Assembly (NCBI GenBank): GCA_947625835.1
Contig: CANQPY010000002.1
Location: 1-64,000, forward strand
Direction of reading: 5' to 3'
DNA from: an uncultured Clostridia bacterium
GTDB lineage: Bacteria > Bacillota > Clostridia > TANB77 > CAG-508
DNA length: 64,000 bases
Shown piece after piece: positions 1-9,793 of the stretch. Every line of letters begins with the position of its first letter. Within the stretch, counting starts at the first letter, position 1. The translations under genes were made by a program, and so were the position numbers. The notes beneath the pieces are model-generated. The model searched no databases. It had not been told where the DNA came from and saw nothing but the letters and a program-made list of their open reading frames with translations.

Positions 1-278
1 CCTTTTTCATATCTTGTTTCATCTGTTACTGTTCCCATGTTTTCTAATGGTAATTTAATTTCTCTTGATTTAAAAACTTCATTCATTGTATTTACTGCAT
101 TTAATGTTCTTGGAAAACCTATAAAAGGTGCTAACTGATAAATAGTTTCTCTTACTTCAATTGGTGTAGCTCCTGCATTTAAAACTTCCATTAGCTCGTG
201 ATCTATTTCTTTACTGGCATCTGGCAAATCTCCAAATAATTTATTAAAAACTTCTTTACTTTCTTCAAAACGATTCAT
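1..278 (-). CDS. Carboxymuconolactone decarboxylase (CMD) family protein, 3' end outside window
   Basis: Manual translation from ATG at 278: MNRFEESKEVFNKLFGDLPDASKEIDHELMEVLNAGATPIEVRETIYQLAPFIGFPRTLNAVN..., typical CMD family. Confidence 0.75.
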   Translation of the reverse strand, partial: MNRFEESKEVFNKLFGDLPDASKEIDHELMEVLNAGATPIEVRETIYQLAPFIGFPRTLNAVNTMNEVFKSREIKLPLENMGTVTDETRYEK

Positions 279-302
279 TTTTATTTCTCCTTTCTCTGAC
301 AC

Positions 303-343
303 TTTGTCAGCATTATAATATACTACTTCTGACACAATGTCAA
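303..343 (-). promoter_or_regulatory. Promoter/operator copy 1 upstream of the CMD gene
   Basis: Minus strand TTGACATTGTGTCAGAAGTAGTATATTATAATGCTGACAAAG: -35-like TTGACA, -10-like TATTAT, inverted repeat TGTCAG...CTGACA. Confidence 0.6.
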
Positions 344-1444
344 TGCTTTTTCAAGTTCTTCTCTAATTTTTATGTGTTGTGGGCAAACCCCTTCACAAGC
401 ACCACATTTAATACATTCTGACGCTTTTGCTTTTCCATGCCCACTTACTAACCATTCCTCTTGATGTTTAGCAAAAGCCATATCATTATAAAGTGTTAAT
501 ATATTCATTGCAGTAAATGAACCTGATATTCCTATATTCATTGGGCAAACTTTTGCACAATAATTGCAAGTAGTACATGGTATTAAAGATATTTTATTCA
601 ATTCCTCTTGGGCTTTATCTATTGTTTTTTTATCTTCTTCTGATAATTTTGTAAAGTCTTTCATATATGATATATTATCATCCATTTGCTCTCTACTGCT
701 CATTCCTGATAAAACTGTTATAACTCCATCCAAATTTGCTGCAAATTTAACTGCCCATGATGCCATTGACATACTTGGATTTGCTTCTTTCAATACTTTT
801 GCAACTGTTTCTGGTGGATTTGCTAACATTCCTCCCTTTACGGGTTCCATTATAATTACTGGCTTGTTATATTTTCTCGCTACTTTATAACATGCTTTAG
901 ATTGTATTGCTGGATTTTCCCAATCAGCATAGTTTATTTGTAATTGAACAAACTCTGCTTCTGGATGTTTCTTTAAAATTTCCTCTAATTCTTCTGGTGT
1001 TGAGTGGAATGAAAATCCTATGTGTTTTATCTTTCCTTCTTCTTTCTTTTCCTTAACAAATGACCACATATCAAATTCATCAAATACCTTTGTTCTTCCT
1101 TCTCCTAAATTATGTAATAAATAAAAATCAAAATATCCTGCTCCTGTTTGTTTTAATGATGTTTCAAACTGTGCTATTGCATCCTCTCTTGTTTTGCTAC
1201 CTACCCATGCTGCATTTTTAGTAGCAAGCTGAAAACTTTCTCTTGGGTATCTTTCAACTAGAGCCTGTCTTATAGCATCTTCACTACCTGTATATGCCCA
1301 TGCTGTATCAAAATATGTAAATCCTGCTTCCATAAAGTGATCCACCATAATTTTTGTTTCTTCCACATCTATTTTTCCATCTTTCTGTGGTAATCTCATA
1401 AGTCCAAAACCCAATTTTTTAATTTCTTCTCCTAAATATGACAT
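323..1444 (-). CDS. Aldo/keto reductase with C-terminal 4Fe-4S ferredoxin domain
   Basis: ORF; AKR N-terminus (FGLMRLPQ, TYFDTAWAY) and CNYCAKVCP / CIKCGACEGVCPQ motifs. Confidence 0.9.
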   Translation of the reverse strand: MSYLGEEIKKLGFGLMRLPQKDGKIDVEETKIMVDHFMEAGFTYFDTAWAYTGSEDAIRQALVERYPRESFQLATKNAAWVGSKTREDAIAQFETSLKQTGAGYFDFYLLHNLGEGRTKVFDEFDMWSFVKEKKEEGKIKHIGFSFHSTPEELEEILKKHPEAEFVQLQINYADWENPAIQSKACYKVARKYNKPVIIMEPVKGGMLANPPETVAKVLKEANPSMSMASWAVKFAANLDGVITVLSGMSSREQMDDNISYMKDFTKLSEEDKKTIDKAQEELNKISLIPCTTCNYCAKVCPMNIGISGSFTAMNILTLYNDMAFAKHQEEWLVSGHGKAKASECIKCGACEGVCPQHIKIREELEKALTLCQK

Positions 1445-1458
1445 TTTTATTCCCCCCT

Positions 1459-2265
1459 TTAAAACTTGTTCATACTTCCCATTCTATAGCCTTCTAAATC
1501 TAATGTAACATAAGAAAAACCATATTCTTTAAAAGATTTTACGATTTTTTCTCTATTTTCTTTTTTGACAATTTTTTCAATTTCATTTGGTTCAATTTCA
1601 ATTCTTGCCATATCTTCACCATGAATTCTAACTCTAACTTGTTTTAAGCCCATATCTAAAAGTAATTGTTCTGCTTTATCTACCATCTCTAATTTTTCCT
1701 CTGTTATAGTTTCTCCATATACAAATCTACTAGCCAAACAAGCAAAAGATGGTTTATCCCATGTAGGAAGTTCTAATTTATTTGAAAGAAGTCTTATTTC
1801 TTGTTTATATAATTTAGCATACTTTAATGGACTTTTTATTTTTAGCTCTGCTATTGCTTGTGACCCCGGTCTATAATCATCCATATCGTTCATATTTGAA
1901 CCTTCTACTAATTCATCTATTGCATTGTCTTTGGCTATTTGCATCATTTTTTTTAACAACTCTTTTTTGCAAAAATAACATCTGTTTTTTGGGTTTTCAG
2001 CAATCTCTTTTACATTAAGTACATCACTTTCGATTATAATATGCTTTATGTTTTCTTTCTTGCAAAAGTCTATTGCTTCGTTTAATTCTCTTTTAGGAAC
2101 AAAGCATGATTTAATTGTAATAGCAATAACATTATCTTTTAATACTTGTTTTGCCTTTTTTAGTAGAAATGTTGAATCTACACCTGCTGAAAATGCTACT
2201 GCAACACTTTTTAATTCTTTCAAATAGTTTTCTAATACTTTTTCTTTCTCATCTATTTCTGACAT
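1459..2265 (-). CDS. larE: ATP-dependent sacrificial sulfur transferase LarE
   Basis: PP-loop AFSAGVDSTFLL, CYFCKKEL, adjacent to larB/larC. Confidence 0.9.
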   Translation of the reverse strand: MSEIDEKEKVLENYLKELKSVAVAFSAGVDSTFLLKKAKQVLKDNVIAITIKSCFVPKRELNEAIDFCKKENIKHIIIESDVLNVKEIAENPKNRCYFCKKELLKKMMQIAKDNAIDELVEGSNMNDMDDYRPGSQAIAELKIKSPLKYAKLYKQEIRLLSNKLELPTWDKPSFACLASRFVYGETITEEKLEMVDKAEQLLLDMGLKQVRVRIHGEDMARIEIEPNEIEKIVKKENREKIVKSFKEYGFSYVTLDLEGYRMGSMNKF

Positions 2266-2281
2266 TTTAGTTTCTCCTTTT

Positions 2282-3026
2282 TTATGATTTAACTATTAAT
2301 TTATTAATTTGATTTGCAATAAAGCCTGCTCCATAACCATTATCTATATTTACTACACTTACTGAATTGCTACATGAATTTATCATACTTAATAATGCTG
2401 CTACTCCTCCAAAATTTGCTCCATATCCAATAGAAGTTGGAACTGCTATAACTGGTACTTTAGATAATCCTGCCACAACAGTTGCCAAAGCTCCTTCCAT
2501 TCCTGCAACAGCAATTATACAATTTGCTTTTTCTAGTTTTTCTCTTTGTGATAATATTCTATGAATGCCTGCTACTCCTACATCATAAATTCTTTCTACT
2601 TTACTTCCAAAAAATTCTGCTGTCCCGAGCTGCTTCTTCAGCAACTGGAATATCTGCTGTTCCACCTGTGCAAATAGCAATATTCCCTACTTTTTCTTTT
2701 CTTTTTTCTATTTTTAGTATTTTAGATATATTGTCATATTCTATATTTGGAATTTCTTTTTTTAATAACTCATATTGCTCGTAGCTTGCTCTTGTTCCTA
2801 AAACTTCTCCATTTTCTTTGTATATATTAGTATAAATCTTCGTTAAAAATTCATTAGGCTTTCCTTGACAAAAAATAACTTCACTTGCACCTGTTCTTTG
2901 TTTTCGATTATGATCTATTTTTGCATATCCTAAATCTTCATATTGATTATTTTTTATTTCTTTTTCTGCTTGTTCAATCGTTATTCTATTATTTTTTAAA
3001 TTTTCTAATATCTCCCTTATATCCAT
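2282..3026 (-). CDS. larB: Nickel pincer cofactor biosynthesis protein LarB, read through one +1 frameshift at CGG (2625..2627)
   Basis: Two overlapping ORFs (2601..3026 and 2282..2680) join as VAEEAA[G]TAEFFG when C of GCT C GGG ACA is skipped; total length minus 1 nt is divisible by 3. Confidence 0.85.
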
Positions 3027-3053
3027 ATTCTAATAAATGTAATCTCCTTCTAT

Positions 3054-4262
3054 TTAAGTTAATTTATAAAATTCTTTTAATGGAATATTATTTTTTTTAG
3101 CCAATTCCTTTATACTTTCATATTCAGGATATATATAAGTTTCTCCATTATTTATTACTTTTTTTGCTTTTATTTTTCCATATTTGGTGTCTATTTGGGC
3201 AATTTCTCTACCAAGTTCTGTTCTATATTCAAAGCGATATCTAATACCAATAGTAGTTGTTTCTTTAAAGATAATATTTTGTAATTTATATATATCTTCT
3301 CTTTTACATGCTACTGTTAATCTATAAGCTGGTCTATTTTTCTTCATAAAGATTGGTGTATAAAATACATCTAATGCTCCGTTTTCAAATAATAATTCTT
3401 GTGTATATCCTAATATTTCTCCACTACAATCATCAACATTAGTTTCCATTACAACAAAATCTTCATTTGGCTTTTCCATTTTTCCATAATATACTTTTAA
3501 AATATTTGGTATTTTCAAGTCCTTAAATCCAGCTCCCCATCCTATTTTTTCGGTTTCCATAGCAGGTAAATTTATAAATTCTTCAGCAAGTTCACTAATT
3601 ATTGCTGCACCTGTTGGTGTTACCAATTCTGTATCTACATCTATTTGTCTAAATTTTACATTAGAAGATGCAAATATTTCACTTGTTGCAGGTACTGGCA
3701 CTGACATAGTTCCATGGGCGCATTCTATAAACCCATATCCATCATTTACAATACTTGAAATAATTTTATCTGGATTTATTTTATTAATCAAAATAGCTGT
3801 CCCAACAATATCTATAATAGAATCTATTGCTCCTACTTCATGAAAATGCACTTCTTCTAAAGATTTATTATGTACTTTAGATTCTGCTTTTGCTACTCTT
3901 AAAAATATTCTTTTTGCTAAATCTTTTACATCTTCTTTTAAAGAACTATTATCAATAATTTCATTTACATCTTTTAAATTTCTATGTTCGTGATGATGAT
4001 GTTCATGATCATGGTGATGGTGTTCGTGTTCTTCTAAATGATGTACATGTCCGTATTCATCTTTTCCATCAACAATAACATCTACATAAGTTCCTGTTAT
4101 TCCATTTTTTATTTTTTTAGATATTTGTAGTTTATATCCATTTATATTTAGTTTTTTTAATTCTTCTGATAAGTAATTTTCATTTCCAACGATTTCTAAT
4201 AAAGCTCCAAGTACCATGTTTCCACTAATCCCACTTGAGCAATCAAAATATAAAGTTTTCAA
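3054..4262 (-). CDS. larC: Nickel insertion protein LarC (His-rich), single intact ORF
   Basis: MKTLYFDCSSGISGNMVLGALLE start, HHHHDHEHHHHEH metal-binding stretch, ETNVDDCSGEILGY. Confidence 0.9.
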   Translation of the reverse strand: MKTLYFDCSSGISGNMVLGALLEIVGNENYLSEELKKLNINGYKLQISKKIKNGITGTYVDVIVDGKDEYGHVHHLEEHEHHHHDHEHHHHEHRNLKDVNEIIDNSSLKEDVKDLAKRIFLRVAKAESKVHNKSLEEVHFHEVGAIDSIIDIVGTAILINKINPDKIISSIVNDGYGFIECAHGTMSVPVPATSEIFASSNVKFRQIDVDTELVTPTGAAIISELAEEFINLPAMETEKIGWGAGFKDLKIPNILKVYYGKMEKPNEDFVVMETNVDDCSGEILGYTQELLFENGALDVFYTPIFMKKNRPAYRLTVACKREDIYKLQNIIFKETTTIGIRYRFEYRTELGREIAQIDTKYGKIKAKKVINNGETYIYPEYESIKELAKKNNIPLKEFYKLT

Positions 4263-4287
4263 AATTAACCACCCTTTCTTCTAGCAT

Positions 4288-4330
4288 ATTGTCAGTAGCA
4301 TAATATACTAATTCTGACACAATGTCAATA
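4288..4330 (-). promoter_or_regulatory. Promoter/operator copy 2 upstream of the larC operon
   Basis: Minus strand TATTGACATTGTGTCAGAATTAGTATATTATGCTACTGACAATATG, nearly identical to 303..343. Confidence 0.6.
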
Positions 4331-4355
4331 CTTTTTTTTATTTTTCAAAAAAAAT

Positions 4356-4676
4356 GTTACTGTTCAGACTTTAACTTGCTTGCTATAAAAAGTTCAATAT
4401 ATTTTTATTTATAACTCCCAGCCACATAACAGACTATAATAAAAAGCTTTTATAATATTTTTTATAAATGCGTAAGCGACCAAACGAAGCAAAGCGAAGT
4501 GCGATTGGAGCAACTTACATTTTTGTTTTTTATTTTGTAAGTTGCGACAAACAAATTTATAAAAAATATTATAAAAGCTTTTTAACAGTCTGTAATTTGC
4601 TGGTCCCCCCGATTTGTTATAAATAAAAAATATATTGAACTTTTTATATATAATTAATTTTAGTCTGAACAGTAAC
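4356..4676. repeat. Structured palindromic repeat, copy 1
   Basis: Ends GTTACTGTTCAGACT / AGTCTGAACAGTAAC are exact inverted repeats; internal nested stems; shares core with 22481..22740 and 34550..34878. Confidence 0.85.
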
Positions 4677-4788
4677 AAAAAAAATAGCTTATGCTTTTTA
4701 CATAGCTATTTTTCAATACTTATATAACTCTACTATTTTTAATAAAAGACATATAATCATCTACTATACATGTAATTTGTCAAGCTGA

Positions 4789-5724
4789 TTATATCAAACT
4801 AATCTGTTCATCTTTATTTGTTTTCCAACTTTTTTGATTAGCATCGTGGATTTTGTCGCCTTCTTCATTTCCACCAATTAAAAATGGAGATGTAGGAATA
4901 TGTCTTTTCATATTTTCTCTAACTAGACCAGCATTTGCATTAGCATAGCAATATTTACATAGATGCCCACAAGTATTATATGCTCCTATATCATTTCCCA
5001 TTAAACAATTACAATCTTCTCGAAGGCTTTTTCTTTTTGGTGGATTTAATTTTGTTCCTATTCCTTTTTCTACTATTTCTTGGCTCATACAACCTTTACA
5101 ATCAATACCATATTCAGCAAGATATGTTTTTTCACAACAACTATGAATTGTCATTCCATTTTCTTTTCCTATTCTTGCAAATGCTTTCCCGATTTGTACC
5201 CCCTCATCTCTTGTAGGTGGTCTAATATCAGGTGCATTTCTTTTTACCTTTTCATATAAGTCTAAAAAACTAATTGTTACATCTTTGGTGTATCCTTTTA
5301 ATTGTTTAGCTATTTTTTCAAATTCTTCTATATGTTTTTTTATAGTATATCCCATTCCAATAAATATTGGATCATATCTCCAGTGGGTAGAATTAACTCC
5401 AATATGCTCTGATAATTTTTTAAAACTTTCAATTACTTTCTCTTTATCTGGAACTACTGGCTCTATATCTTTTCCATAAGGTGTTATTGTAACAAACCAA
5501 TATTGTTTATATACATCTAATTCATCTAAATATTTTAGCATTGGCTCTGGATTTTTAGTACAAAATGCAAGACAATCTACTACATTTGGAGATAAATTAT
5601 ACTTTGTAACTTGTGATTTATAATATGGATTTCTTACATAAACAAAACCATCTCTTATTCTATTCATTAACCATTTTGAATAAAATGCTGGTATATCTGT
5701 TCTACAACCTGTATTTATTATCAT
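4789..5724 (-). CDS. DUF1848 (radical SAM-related) protein
   Basis: MIINTGCRTDIPAFYSKWLMNRIRDGFVYVRNPYY; C-terminal CGHLCKYCYAN. Confidence 0.85.
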   Translation of the reverse strand: MIINTGCRTDIPAFYSKWLMNRIRDGFVYVRNPYYKSQVTKYNLSPNVVDCLAFCTKNPEPMLKYLDELDVYKQYWFVTITPYGKDIEPVVPDKEKVIESFKKLSEHIGVNSTHWRYDPIFIGMGYTIKKHIEEFEKIAKQLKGYTKDVTISFLDLYEKVKRNAPDIRPPTRDEGVQIGKAFARIGKENGMTIHSCCEKTYLAEYGIDCKGCMSQEIVEKGIGTKLNPPKRKSLREDCNCLMGNDIGAYNTCGHLCKYCYANANAGLVRENMKRHIPTSPFLIGGNEEGDKIHDANQKSWKTNKDEQISLI

Positions 5725-5726
5725 TT

Positions 5727-6557
5727 TTAATTTTCCTTTTCTTCAATAAATTTTTTTATATCTTCTTGTATTTCTATAAATCTATCTTCTAAATTATAAA
5801 AACTTCTTGTATCTTTATTAAATCTAACTAAAATCCAATTTTTATTTTCAAGTATCATTTGCTCAAATGGGAATCTTATAATTCCAGGTGTATTAAATCC
5901 AACTCCAAATTCAATTAACAATACATTTTTGTTCTTATTTCTTTCTAAAAATTCGCTATACTTTTTATTCTGCTTATACCAATTTTCATCTTGAACAAAG
6001 TAAGCATCTTTTCTTAAATTCATATCCATATTTCCTTTACAAATAGGACATTTCATTACTAAATTACTTGGTATTTTGCGATTATTTGTATTAACAAGCC
6101 ATTTTTCTACCAATTCTTCATCATAATACAATTTATTATGGCAAGCCTTTTCACATTGTAAATAAGCATAATCTCCTTGAGTTGCAAATATGTTTTCTTT
6201 ATTAAATCCTGCTTTTTCAAATTGACCATCTACATTCGTAGTAATTACAAAATATTCTTTATCTTTTACTAAATTATATATATCACAATATAGTTTCAAA
6301 GGCTCTTTATTAAATCTGTTTAGTTTAATTAGTCTTGCCCAAAATGCCCATTTTTCTTCTTGTGTATTAAATGGATAAAATGATGCTGAATATAAATCTT
6401 CAAAATTATATTTATCTATAAAGTCTTTATAGTTACTTTCAAAATTTTTTCCTGAATATTCTAATCCTGCTGAACTTGATAATCCACTTCCTGCACCTAT
6501 CAAAATGCAATCGGCTTTATTTATTAAATCTTTTATATCATTTAATGTTTTTTTCAT
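5727..6557 (-). CDS. Macrodomain-linked (SirTM-like) Sir2 family protein
   Basis: GAGSGLSSSAGLEYSG, TTNVDGQFEKAGF; overlaps a macrodomain gene. Confidence 0.8.
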   Translation of the reverse strand: MKKTLNDIKDLINKADCILIGAGSGLSSSAGLEYSGKNFESNYKDFIDKYNFEDLYSASFYPFNTQEEKWAFWARLIKLNRFNKEPLKLYCDIYNLVKDKEYFVITTNVDGQFEKAGFNKENIFATQGDYAYLQCEKACHNKLYYDEELVEKWLVNTNNRKIPSNLVMKCPICKGNMDMNLRKDAYFVQDENWYKQNKKYSEFLERNKNKNVLLIEFGVGFNTPGIIRFPFEQMILENKNWILVRFNKDTRSFYNLEDRFIEIQEDIKKFIEEKEN

Positions 6558-7338
6558 ATATCATCACATCCTTGTTGCTCCAAAGATTAAAAACAACTTT
6601 ATCTATCTTATCTTGGTTTTTACTTATAAAGCTATCTACTGTTTTTAATGCAATTTTACTTGCTAAATCTTTTGGAAACCTAAATACTCCTGTTGAAATG
6701 CAAGGAAATGCTATTGTTTTAATTCCATTATCTACTGCTAAACTTAAAGAATTTTTATAGCAGTTTGCAAGTTCTTCTTTTTTACTTTCTGTAACTTCAT
6801 TTTCTATTATCGGTCCAACTGTTTGAATAACATATTTACTTGGTAGATTATAACCTTTTGTTATTATTGCTTTTCCTGTTTCAAGATTATAGTTTAATTC
6901 TTTCATAATTTCATTACAAGCTAAGCGAAGTCTAACTCCTGCAAAAGTATTTATTTGATTATCTATACAATTATGATTTGGCATAAAGCACCCTAACCCC
7001 TGTGAATTTCCTGCATTTACAATTGCTTCAATTTTTAATTTTGTTATATCTCCTCGCCATAAGCAAATTTTATTGCTGTTTAATAAATTAGATTCTTTAT
7101 ATAGTTCTTTTATTGTTTTTATATTTTCTATATTAGTTATATTTGCTTTTTGTAATTCTTCTTGCAAATATTCATCTTCCACTTTTAAAAATTCATTTGA
7201 TATAGGATTTGCTTGTCTTATATTTACTAATGCTCTATACAATGACTTTTTATCTCTATTAGTACAATCAAAATTATTTCTACTTGATTCTTTTAGCAAA
7301 TATTCAATTAGATAATCTAATTTTTCCATAAATACCAC
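6538..7338 (-). CDS. Macrodomain protein (protein-ADP-ribose hydrolase)
   Basis: ICLWRGDITKLKIEAIVNAGNSQGLGCFMPNHNCIDNQINTFAGVRLR...AFPCISTGVFRFP. Confidence 0.9.
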   Translation of the reverse strand: MVFMEKLDYLIEYLLKESSRNNFDCTNRDKKSLYRALVNIRQANPISNEFLKVEDEYLQEELQKANITNIENIKTIKELYKESNLLNSNKICLWRGDITKLKIEAIVNAGNSQGLGCFMPNHNCIDNQINTFAGVRLRLACNEIMKELNYNLETGKAIITKGYNLPSKYVIQTVGPIIENEVTESKKEELANCYKNSLSLAVDNGIKTIAFPCISTGVFRFPKDLASKIALKTVDSFISKNQDKIDKVVFNLWSNKDVMIYEKNIK

Positions 7339-7401
7339 CTAACTAATAACCTTCAATTTATTAAATAAGACTGATATTTTTAATCAGTCCTATTTTAAAT
7401 T

Positions 7402-7719
7402 TTACTTTTTGTCTTTATATTTATTTCCAAAATCCTTCATTAAATCAATTATTGGCTTTAATTCTTCCCCTTTTGAACTTAATGAATATTCTACTTTTGG
7501 TGGAACTACAGCATAAGTTTTTCTATTTACAATACCATCATTTTCAAGTTCTCTTAAATTCTCTGTTAATACTTTTGCAGAGATTCCAATAATAGATTTA
7601 TTTAATTCATTAAATCTTTTTGTTCCTGTAAGTAAATCTCTTAATATTAAACATTTCCACTTATTTGATAATATTGATGCAGTATATTCTACTGGACATT
7701 CTGTATAAACTTTTGCCAT
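7402..7719 (-). CDS. HxlR family winged-helix transcriptional regulator
   Basis: CPVEYTASILSNKWKCLILRDLLTGTKRFNEL. Confidence 0.9.
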   Translation of the reverse strand: MAKVYTECPVEYTASILSNKWKCLILRDLLTGTKRFNELNKSIIGISAKVLTENLRELENDGIVNRKTYAVVPPKVEYSLSSKGEELKPIIDLMKDFGNKYKDKK

Positions 7720-7739
7720 AATTCTCTTTTCCTTTCTAC

Positions 7740-8099
7740 CTACATAGCTTTAGCAACAACTTCTCCATTTGCATTTTTCATATTTCCTGTCTCTTTATCA
7801 AGTAATAATGGATCTGCGCTTGCAAGTATTTTATTTGAATTTTCTTCATCATACCAAAATACTTTATCACTATTTAAAACATTCATTCCAACTATTGCAT
7901 TTTCAGGAACATTACTTGTATAATTTGCCCTTCCTTCTATTGCTCCACTTTTTATTGTGTTTATTTCTTCATCTGAATAAGGTTTTGCATTTGCAGGGTT
8001 TACTATACCTTTTCTTTCAAAATATTTTTTTGAATAATAAATTATTCCAACTCCTGCTCCTTCGTGATTTAAACTAAAACCATAAGCCCAATTTTCCAT
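7740..8099 (-). CDS. Conserved hypothetical protein
   Basis: 119-aa ORF adjacent to the HxlR gene. Confidence 0.5.
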   Translation of the reverse strand: MENWAYGFSLNHEGAGVGIIYYSKKYFERKGIVNPANAKPYSDEEINTIKSGAIEGRANYTSNVPENAIVGMNVLNSDKVFWYDEENSNKILASADPLLLDKETGNMKNANGEVVAKAM

Positions 8100-8357
8100 A
8101 TCTAAATACCTCCTAAATTTTTATTATATTTGCATTATAACAGAGTATTTTATATTTAGGAAGTACGCACTTTTTTGTAATATAGTTACCTATAAGTAAG
8201 TTTTATTGATTTTACTTATTTTCAAAGTTATAATTTTTTTATATGAATAACAAATTATCATTTTCATTTTATTTATATCACAAAATTTCTCTTATTTCAA
8301 TCAACTTTCTTATTTATAGGCAATAAAATAGAAATAATTTTGTTTCTAACATTGGGG

Positions 8358-8513
8358 TCACACGGGGGTAAAATCTTCTGGATGAGAAAACAAAACAATC
8401 CATTTGCCTTTATAATCATTTAAACTAACTCTTCCAAAAGTAGTTATAGCATCAAAATCTGGTGCTTTTTGTCCTATTTTAACATTTCCATTTGTTAATA
8501 ATTCATAATCCAT
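8358..8513 (-). pseudogene. Truncated peroxiredoxin (AhpC/TSA) N-terminal fragment
   Basis: Manual translation [51 protein letters not shown], stopping at the peroxidatic Cys position; little homology afterwards. Confidence 0.55.
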
Positions 8514-8547
8514 AAAAATAAACTCCTTCCTTTTATGTTAATAAAAT

Positions 8548-9120
8548 TTACCTTCTACCACACAAATTTTTCTGTACTTCCTTTAACTTGCTTACCCCTT
8601 CACTTTGCTCTCTAATAATTGTATCTGCAACATTTTTTAGCCTTGGATCAATATAGTATTGCAATAAATTATTACACATTTTAATTGCTCCTTCGTGATG
8701 TGGTATCATTTCATTTACAAAGTCTAAATTAATATTTATGCATCTAGGGCTATTTTTCATTTTTTTTATCATATTTTGAGTAATTGATAAATACTTTTCA
8801 ATATAATTATTTACATCTCTTGGAATATTCCTGAACCCATATGTTCTTTGCTCTATTTCTTTCATTTGTTCAATGCCTCTTGTTTGCATCTCAATAATTC
8901 CTTTTGCAATTTTTTGTAATGGCTCATATCTTGTGTAATTCAATAAATTTTCACTCATATAAATTGCTGCCCTATGATGTGGTATCATACACCTAATAAA
9001 GTCGATTGTAATGCTATTTGTAACTTCTTGTGATAACATTTCATCTGCCATCTGATTTAATATTTCATCAAACCTAGCTAAATATCTTCTTGCCATCATA
9101 ATCATTTTTTGATTTTGCAT
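8548..9120 (-). CDS. DUF305-like (ferritin-like) protein with two repeats
   Basis: FIRCMIPHHRAAIYMSENLL and FVNEMIPHHEGAIKMCNNLL. Confidence 0.8.
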   Translation of the reverse strand: MQNQKMIMMARRYLARFDEILNQMADEMLSQEVTNSITIDFIRCMIPHHRAAIYMSENLLNYTRYEPLQKIAKGIIEMQTRGIEQMKEIEQRTYGFRNIPRDVNNYIEKYLSITQNMIKKMKNSPRCININLDFVNEMIPHHEGAIKMCNNLLQYYIDPRLKNVADTIIREQSEGVSKLKEVQKNLCGRR

Positions 9121-9294
9121 AAATTCACTCTCCTTTTTTTATATTCTAGGAAAGTCTGAATTAGAAAATGATAGACTTTCCGTAGAAGATAATTATTTTA
9201 TATCATATAAAAAAATATTAAAAATGTTACTTAAAGTAAAAAATGTATATATTTATAAATTTTGGAAATACTTTTTTTAGGTGGTGATTTAATT

Positions 9295-9468
9295 ATGACA
9301 AATAAAGAACTTTTGTATATTGAGGATGCTTTAGGACATGAAAATATCATGAAAACATGTAGCAAAACAGCTAGCTCTCAATTAAAAGATGTTAATCTCT
9401 CTACTTATTTAGGAGAATTAGAACAAAAACATACAGAATTATTTAACAAATTTTTAAATTTATTATAG
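9295..9468 (+). CDS. Small spore-coat-like protein
   Basis: MTNKELLYIEDALGHENIMKTC..., upstream of CotF-like gene. Confidence 0.5.
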   Translation: MTNKELLYIEDALGHENIMKTCSKTASSQLKDVNLSTYLGELEQKHTELFNKFLNLL

Positions 9469-9482
9469 GAGGTATTTTCAAA

Positions 9483-9728
9483 ATGGAAGATAAGGATTTA
9501 ATGGAAAAAGAGCTTTTAATTGTTAAAGGTGTTTGTGATTTATATCTTCATGGTACAATAGAATCAACAACAGCAGATGTTCATAAAACTTTTAAAGAAG
9601 CTTTAAATGAAACATTAGATATTCAAAACAAATTATATAATTTAATGGCTGAAAAAGGTTGGTATAAGACAGAAAATGTAGAACAAACAAAAATTGATTC
9701 TACAAAACAAAAATATGCATCAAAATAA
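9483..9728 (+). CDS. CotF-like spore coat protein
   Basis: KELLIVKGVCDLYLHGTIESTTADVHKTFKEALNETLDIQNKLYNLMAEKGWY. Confidence 0.7.
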   Translation: MEDKDLMEKELLIVKGVCDLYLHGTIESTTADVHKTFKEALNETLDIQNKLYNLMAEKGWYKTENVEQTKIDSTKQKYASK

Positions 9729-9736
9729 TGTTTAAC

Positions 9737-9790
9737 AAAAAAATTAAGATTTTTAAAGCAGTTAATTGCTTTAGAAATCTTAATTTTTTA
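9737..9790. terminator. Bidirectional intrinsic terminator
   Basis: AAAAAATTAAGATTTTTAAAGCAGTTAATTGCTTTAGAAATCTTAATTTTTT hairpin between convergent genes. Confidence 0.8.
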
Positions 9791-9793
9791 ATT

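Noticed and set aside
4409-4678. ORF 4409..4678 as a real protein
   Set aside because: It lies inside the palindromic repeat element and has no recognisable protein features.
8358-8513. Possible selenocysteine TGA in the peroxiredoxin fragment (DFTPV-TGA-CCC CAA TGT TAG)
   Set aside because: A TAG follows three codons later with no recovery of peroxiredoxin homology and no SECIS-like hairpin that I could support. It is more likely a truncated remnant.
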